A DNA stretch of 13,376 nucleotides. Source: Cytidiella melzeri (taxonomy: Eukaryota; Basidiomycota; Agaricomycetes; Polyporales; Irpicaceae). This document shows, piece by piece, positions 8,546-13,376 of the stretch (position 1 is its first letter; each line of letters starts with the position of its first letter). The DNA lies in NCBI GenBank assembly GCA_022592445.1, contig JABYQR010000657.1, forward strand, positions 1 to 13,376. The letters run 5' to 3'. Below the pieces are notes generated by a model. That model did not search any database and was not told where the DNA came from. It worked only from the letters and a program-made list of their open reading frames with translations. The translations under genes were made by a program, and so were the position numbers.

Positions 8546-9277
8546 TCGTTAATGGGTGACCGAGATGATAAGTGACGAGATCATGGGGGCGAAACGAGGG
8601 AAGCTACAGGAGCTCAGAGTTAGGATGCTTTCCCCATGTTCGTACCCATTCACGCTCTCCTCAGCGGTAAGCTGGGGGTCTTGGGGTGGTTGATTCAACA
8701 TGGGTTTGCGTTCCTTCTCCTATTGTTTGACGTCAGTCCTAATTCTCATCTGTATCGTCCACAGGGTGTGTGGGGAGTGGCTGCTTACCATTACACAGTC
8801 TTGGCCTACAGCGGGACTGTTTCTGACCGGGGAGATTTTGGTGCTCCTGCAGATGTATGATCGTGAGGAGGTGTGGATTATATCGTCTTTTGCAGGCGTC
8901 TTCATGGAGGGGCGGTGGGCATATTTGTGGCATATTTGTGGCATTTTTGTCTGGGTTATACGTAACGTTCCTTGAGTCGCTAGCTCAGGATCGTCCCTTC
9001 TCTGTTCTTTTCCTATCGTTTGTGGCAGTATGAATTATGCATATGTCATGGGAGGTTAGGATCAGGTTGTGGGGCTTGTCGGGCATGCGTTGCTTATTGC
9101 TTAGGCTCAGGTTTGAGTATTTGGTAGGTCCGTTCTGGTCTGTTTCTGTTGTGCGGTTTCCATGGTCGCGGTTCCTACTGTCTGTTTGCCTCATGTCCGA
9201 TTCCACGGTCTTTACCCGGTCTGACGGTGCCCTTCACGCAGCCCCTGCTCAGCCTTCCCCTCCCCAGTATGTACTTA
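8546..9277. other. Region without a confident gene upstream of the LINE
   Basis: Short frames occur on both strands, but none has protein-like composition. One minus-strand chain is possible: a frame from 8944 reaches a donor at 8788 (ATG/GTAAGC) and, with branch CTGAC and acceptor CAATAG at 8720 (69 nt), continues open to a TAA just before the ATG at 8545. It is too poor in protein character to call. The region includes the short tandem repeat at 8919-8951. It may be LINE 5' UTR/promoter or flanking DNA. Confidence 0.5.
8919..8951 (+). repeat. 11-bp tandem repeat, three units
   Basis: GCATATTTGTG occurs twice in perfect tandem (8919-8929 and 8930-8940), followed by a third diverged unit GCATTTTTGTC. 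Short tandem units are common in LINE 5' regions and in intergenic DNA; no function is apparent. Confidence 0.85.
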
Positions 9278-9319
9278 CTAGCATAGCTTTATTAGCATAA
9301 ACCCGTGCGTTGCACGGGT
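9278..9319 (-). mobile_element. Helitron-like 3' terminus (hairpin plus CTRR)
   Basis: ACCCGTGC (9301-9308) and GCACGGGT (9312-9319) form a perfect 8-bp GC-rich stem with a 3-nt loop. Reading the minus strand, the hairpin is followed by TTATG then CTAA/T (9295-9292), and further on by CTAG/T (9281-9278). A GC-rich hairpin shortly before CTRR, inserted next to T, is the known mark of Helitron 3' ends. If real, the element's body lies to the right and the hairpin marks its left edge. The 19-nt distance to CTAG is longer than usual and the 5-nt distance to CTAA shorter. No Rep/helicase gene is seen, so this would be a non-autonomous or partial copy. Confidence 0.4.
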
Positions 9320-9522
9320 AGTGAGAGCATGGCTACGGGGGGAGTTGGGGATGCGCGGCCGACAGATTATACTCCTGCGCTGGTCTCCTTATTCGGATAG
9401 AGCGGCTGTTGTTGTGACGCAGGTGGCGTGCTGAAACCGGTGAATCCGCATTTTCTGCTTTTTCCCATGTCATATCGCTCATCGCTGTGTCGCGTGGGGC
9501 ACTAAAGAGGATATTAATATGT

Positions 9523-9553
<31 letters not shown>

Positions 9554-9769
9554 TTATCAGTTTATGTATTGTGGTTGCGTTGGTAACTTGAGGATAATCT
9601 CCCACCATTTTCTCGTCGCCTTTGAAAGTCCGCGCGATAGGCGCCGTCGGCGATCGCAGGGTAGATCTCAACGAGCGGCGGGGCGTACTGTAAGGTACGG
9701 TAGCGGACGTCGTCACACGTGTTTAGGCCAGTGTATTAAATCAGTATGTATACGAAAAATACAGGTACA
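9320..9769. other. Non-coding stretch downstream of the transposase gene
   Basis: No credible gene. It holds the TA microsatellite (9523-9549) and a bulged GC-rich hairpin near 9634-9657 (GCGAT/ATCGC outside, CGCC/GGCG inside, 3-nt bulge). Both lie downstream of the transposase stop codon at 9770 in its sense direction, so this is presumably its 3' UTR and flank. No polyadenylation signal or terminal inverted repeat was evident by eye. Confidence 0.6.
9523..9549 (+). repeat. (TA)13 microsatellite
   Basis: A run of 27 alternating T and A bases, continuing into TTTATTTATC. A simple sequence repeat, likely length-variable. Confidence 0.95.
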
Positions 9770-12700
9770 CTACTTTTGTGTGTATTGATAGCCAACCAGG
9801 CTTGCGGGAAGGGATCGGCGTGAACTTGCGCTGCCATTAGTGACGGGCATGGTTCGTCGGGCCTCGTGGTGAGTGACTTTGTCGACGAGCTTCAGACCCG
9901 GTCGGAACACCTTCATGGCATTTCGAAGGAACCGCGGATCTTGAGAATAATGCGGCCGCTGCTCCTTGAGAATGACAACAGCTCTTTCGAGCTTATTGAT
10001 GAGCTCATCAATTTCACGCTCGTCTTCGTCGTCGAGCTGTTAATAGGGGTTTGAAGGAATTAGTATAGCGCATTGCCTGCGCCGTATCACAATATTAACT
10101 TACCTCAAATCCGGCACCCCCACCTGCTCTCGTGCGCATTAAGCTATCCCTTCCGGTAGGTGGTGGTTTTGCTGGCAACGAGTTAATCTGTCATGTGGCA
10201 GTGATCATAATTAGTAATTATATGCACAAGAAGATTTACTGCAGACGGACCGGTTCTGAGCTGCGCGAACAGCTATCCTCATCCAGCACAAGGTCTTCGA
10301 CCTCATCATCATCTGAGTTGTCGATCTCGATCGCAATACTAGTGCACGGGCGATCGGATTCCAGGGGTCGCTCATAAAGTTGACCGTCTCTCGGCGCGGC
10401 ATAGAATGGTGCGGTATAGAACCGGTGCACGCGAGACCACCACGATGGTGGAACATCTCCGACTGCCTGGACTAGATGCTTGCACAGCAGGTGTGCATGG
10501 TACTTCTGTGAGCCACAGTCACATTTCCACTGCGTAACGTCAGTGATGTACGTGCCCTTGATAGGAACAGTCTGGAGTCGTTGCCACGACTTCTTGAATG
10601 CTTCTTGCATGTTCGACAGGCCTTTTGGGCGGCCACCGCTGCGTGCATGAAGGAAGCGAGAGAGAGTAATGCGGTAAGGGGGAATTGATCCGTGGACGAG
10701 AGCATACACCGCGAGATCAACGGGAGGTGGGCTGTAGTTGTGAAGCACGAGGCGCTTAAGGTTGCGCCACAAAGCCTCTACCATCATCGTTGTTCGGTGA
10801 TTGGAAATACAAGTCGGATGAGTGCTTCGCGTCCATAGATGCCATCGGTCCCTAGCATACCAATTATTCCACAGGTATGCCCAGACTTCAGTAAGATTAT
10901 TCCGGTGACAATGAAAATAAATTTCCGTCACAGCGTCCCGTCTGATATCGTGAGAAGTCCGAGACATTCCGTGGCGTTCAGGGAGGAGTGGATGCTGGGA
11001 AGCGTGCTTGGCAAAGAGTCAGAGTATGGGAAGACGGTGAATGGGAGGACAAAATTGGTAAGTCTTGTCCTGTGATTTTGGACCAACCCGATCGGCTCCC
11101 GTGCTGTCTGCGCTAACTCCTGATTCGTCGTCCGAGTCAGATTCATCCCTTGATAATATTTCTCGTAAATCATGTCGTATGTCATCGGTATCGTCGTCGT
11201 CTTCACAGTCAGGAAGCTCTTCATCCTCTTCAACATTGTCGCCTGCCCAATACATCCCGTCATTGCTCCTCTCGTCATCTGAAACACCCTCATCCATGTC
11301 AAAAGCAGGCGCAGGAATTCTTCCAATAGGTGGAATTCGAATTGTTGGGAGTGCAGGGGTGATGGGCGCAGGTCGGCCGTTGCGTAGTATACTGACTCGA
11401 TACTTTGGTACCTCAGGTGGCAGAGCAATCTGGACATATATATTAGATCTGACTGACACGAGACCAATACATTCTTACCGGATATACAGGGTCCTGTTGC
11501 GCAATGGGCACGAATCTTGAGCTCACAAACAAAAACTCCCTTTTTGCCTCCGCCCAGTCGTATGCACCAGGAGTGGCTCCGCTCTTGCATAACCTCTGTT
11601 TCATTGCACGGAGAGCATGCCAGAAGCATAGCTGATGCTTGGCGTTTGGCCAAACACTCCTCATTGCGTTGATTTCCGACCAATCTTTATCTGACAGAGT
11701 GAACTCTGGATTAACCCCGCGGGCCCTGAGCTGATGTAAGAAACGCATTAGATTGAGCTCCTTAGCACCGACAGCTGCTTTGGGAGTGGTTTGAATAAGG
11801 CAATACGCCAGCGGTACACCAGACCCCTTAGCACCGGCAACTGCAGCAAAAAGCTCGAAATTTCCACGGTTTGTATTCCCTGGTATGCCAAAATGAGTTC
11901 CAAAACATAACATACACCGCTCGTACTCACATGTCGAATTCATTGCAAGATCTCGCGTATTTTTTGCCCAAGCCTGCATAAAATCCGTCACCTGAAAGGC
12001 CAGTACTGTTGTGTTGGGCGCAGCTTCTACATCTAGCAAACTGATCATATTCTCCCTCCCACGCTCAGTGACGAACTTCCGGGCAGATACAATGGGATCT
12101 GGATCTAGCCGCCACCTGTCACGGCTAAGCTTCAGCCAATGATACCGTACGGCCTTTTCACTAAACGCTAAGTTGACTTCAGAGGCTGGTCGGCCGCCAC
12201 ATTCCTCCGACAGAATATGTTGCCACATCTAAAGAAGTGTAAGACCAATATAATCAAAGAGATATAATTACATACCTGACCAGGAAGCATCTTTGAAGTG
12301 TTAGCTTCAATCCAGGTTTTCCAATTGTCCGGCAGCCCGATAGGGAAGTAAGAGACATGATGACAAAGGTGCTTGATCTTGATTATCATGTCACGGCCCT
12401 CAAGAATAGTGATGTGAAGCCACCCATTGCATGGGAACCTTTGCATGCGCTCAGTATCGCGATTCTTGCCTTTCGGTACCTTCGCCTTGTGTTCTCGCTC
12501 TTCGGACTGTGCGCAACTGAACGAGTACACAGTTCCGCCCATTTTCTTACGGATGTACTTTCGCTCATACCTATTTCCCATTCAGCACGAGCGGCGAGTG
12601 TGAATTTAGATTTACGTACGACCAATGCCATAAAGTATTCTGCTCAACCAAATTAGCAACCTGTTTCGCTCGTGCCTCTCCTTCCAATTTCAGAACATCT

Positions 12701-13047
12701 TCATCATCACATTCCACGCGCGCTCCGAGGTGAAATGAGCAACTATTGTCAACTTCTCCCTTCTCGGCATTGTGTGCCACATCTGACAGAAAAGTCTCGA
12801 ATAACACCGTGGCTGCATCAGAATCCAGCTGCCATCCTTCAGCAAAGTCGTCCTCATCGTTCTGACGTTTTCGTTTATTGTTTCTGTACTTCTCCTGGGC
12901 CCACGCTGCTTCGGCTGTCATACACGCCTCACACTTAGACGTGCGCTCGCCAATTTTGCCATTGTGAGTATTGCGAGTGCGTATCTTGTACTGGTCGAAT
13001 GGCTTCCAGGCCTTGCACTTACCGCAACGTTGGCCTGCTTGGTCCAT
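9770..13047 (-). CDS. Mutator-like (MULE) transposase, seven exons, probably inactive
   Basis: Exons (minus): 13047-12620, 12570-12276, 12228-11931, 11879-11479, 11429-10251, 10187-10104, 10036-9770; 984 codons with all phases consistent. ATG 13047 is the first after an in-frame stop. Introns are 49, 47, 51, 49, 63 and 67 nt with GT..AG ends; the 10250 donor (GTCCGT) is the weakest. Domains: CxxC pair (C8, C11, C39, C42); a C..C..H..H finger in exon 2 resembling the WRKY/GCM1 type of MULEs; a DDE core from NSTWNTNRGNFELF (338-351) through DKDWSEINA (Asp404) and CFWH (425-428) to a candidate Glu692 (TTMMVEALWR); a SWIM finger C777, C779, C790, H792; and a C-terminal helix-rich tail ending GYQYTQK. 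An acidic region (518-577) splits the core. Known role: cut-and-paste DNA transposition. The first catalytic Asp is Asn338 and codon 611 is TGA, so this copy is likely dead. Confidence 0.92.
11019..11021 (-). other. In-frame TGA inside the transposase
   Basis: Codon 611 of the assembled transposase, within HRLPIL-stop-LFAKHASQHP. The frame is the same on both sides, and residues on both sides look like the conserved MULE segment before the third catalytic residue. No donor/acceptor pair removes it cleanly. A CGA to TGA transition at a CpG would explain it. Confidence 0.85.
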
Positions 13048-13154
13048 AGCATACAGTAGGCCTCAGTAGCGTAGCAAATAATGACGAGTTGAGAGAACTT
13101 GGTCACTTAGGCAGGAGTGGATGTGCTGTTGTAAACCCACTGCAGATTGTAGGG

Positions 13155-13207
13155 ACCTAGTACACACGGAGACAAGTTAATCCAGGTGCGAAGATGAGAG
13201 CACAATG
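13155..13207 (-). repeat. Uninterrupted copy of the 53-bp leader unit
   Basis: On the minus strand, 13207-13181 (starts CATTGTGCTC, ends CACCTGGA) is joined directly to 13180-13155 (starts TTAACTTGTC, ends TACTAGGT). Both halves recur at 13332-13306 (27/27 identical) and 13247-13222 (25/26 identical), but there they are separated by 58 bp. Confidence 0.95.
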
Positions 13208-13221
13208 TGAATATAGAATGT

Positions 13222-13332
13222 ACCTAGTACACACGGAGACGAGTTAACTAGGTAACAGGCATATGAGCATACAACATAACGCAAGAGCAATAGGGGAATA
13301 CTCACTCCAGGTGCGAAGATGAGAGCACAATG
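13222..13332 (-). repeat. Split copy of the leader unit, halves flanking an intron-like segment
   Basis: The half at 13332-13306 ends in CACCTGGA and is followed by GTGAGTATTC. The segment ends GTTACCTAG, after which the half at 13247-13222 begins TTAACTCG. The halves therefore sit exactly like exon ends around 13305-13248. Confidence 0.95.
13248..13305 (-). other. Candidate 58-nt intron in the transposase 5' leader
   Basis: It begins GTGAGT and ends CCTAG, with CTCAT (branch-like; its A about 16 nt from the end) before the acceptor. The size fits the other introns of this gene. Its limits are independently set by comparison with the second leader copy, which lacks exactly this segment. Confidence 0.7.
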
Positions 13333-13376
13333 GAGGAGTAGAGAACCAGGGTGAAAGGGTTATATACTACAAGGAA

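Larger units (their letters stand above)
13048..13376 (-). promoter_or_regulatory. Promoter and 5' leader of the MULE transposase
   Basis: This AT-richer stretch lies directly upstream of the ATG at 13047. On the minus strand TATATAA occupies 13366-13360. A start site about 30 nt downstream would fall near 13332, where the duplicated leader unit begins. The leader holds an intron-like segment (13305-13248) and a direct repeat of its flanks. A short out-of-frame ATG lies 6-8 nt before the start codon. Terminal inverted repeats of the element were not found within the window and may lie further right. Confidence 0.55.

Noticed and set aside
8720..8944. Small minus-strand ORF upstream of the extra ORF
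   Set aside because: Composition is not protein-like, and it starts inside a tandem repeat; recorded only as a possible spliced leader.
11065..11520. 151-codon plus-strand frame rich in Ser
   Set aside because: It mirrors the acidic region of the transposase on the other strand; the Ser run is the reverse complement of Asp/Glu codons.
10928..11683. 251-codon minus-strand frame overlapping the transposase
   Set aside because: It lies in a different frame from the spliced gene model, crosses an intron and lacks MULE motifs.
12918..13106. 62-codon minus-strand frame overlapping the transposase start
   Set aside because: Non-ATG start, and out of frame with the CxxC-containing transposase N-terminus.
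9278..13376. Terminal inverted repeats for the MULE within the window
   Set aside because: By eye, the right-hand end does not match any reverse-complement stretch between 9278 and 9770; the true ends may be outside.

Overview
The window looks like fungal nuclear DNA, most likely from a basidiomycete (Agaricomycetes-like). The grounds are very short spliceosomal introns (about 47-67 nt, GTRNG..CTNAY..YAG), a non-LTR retrotransposon of the fungal Tad1 type, and a fungal Mutator-like (MULE) transposase. The organism is inferred from these features; no host housekeeping gene is present. All convincing genes lie on the minus strand.

Positions 1 to about 8550 (perhaps to 9277) hold a LINE-type retrotransposon read right to left. 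In its own order: an extra small ORF of unknown function (8545-7943) with a possible intron; ORF1, a Gag-like protein (7393-5063) with a CCHC zinc knuckle and an RGG tail; a 636-nt spacer; then ORF2 (about 4426 to beyond position 1) with an APE-type endonuclease, a reverse transcriptase, a Cys-rich finger and an RNase H domain that runs off the window. This copy is damaged. There is a TGA within ORF1 (5992-5994), a TGA just before the RNase H domain (691-693), an Asp-to-Asn change in the endonuclease GDFN motif (3742-3744), and frame breaks at two poly-C tracts (5217-5227 and 4348-4389). A further ORF1 frame change (6718-6769) coincides with a very good 52-nt intron signal.

Positions 9278-9319 carry a perfect GC-rich hairpin with nearby CTAA/CTAG, resembling a Helitron 3' end on the minus strand. 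A (TA)13 microsatellite lies at 9523-9549.

Positions 9770-13047 hold a seven-exon MULE transposase gene of 983 residues (984 codons including the stop). I assembled it by hand, and all six introns keep phase. It has an N-terminal CxxC pair, a WRKY/GCM1-like finger, a DDE-type core and a SWIM finger. It is probably dead: the first catalytic Asp is Asn (residue 338), and codon 611 is TGA.

Positions 13048-13376 are its leader and promoter region. The most unusual observation is here. A 53-bp leader segment occurs twice. In the promoter-proximal copy it is split by a 58-bp intron-like segment (GTGAGT..CCTAG). In the second copy the two halves are joined exactly as if spliced. The duplicated unit starts about 34 nt downstream of a TATA box, where a transcript would be expected to begin.
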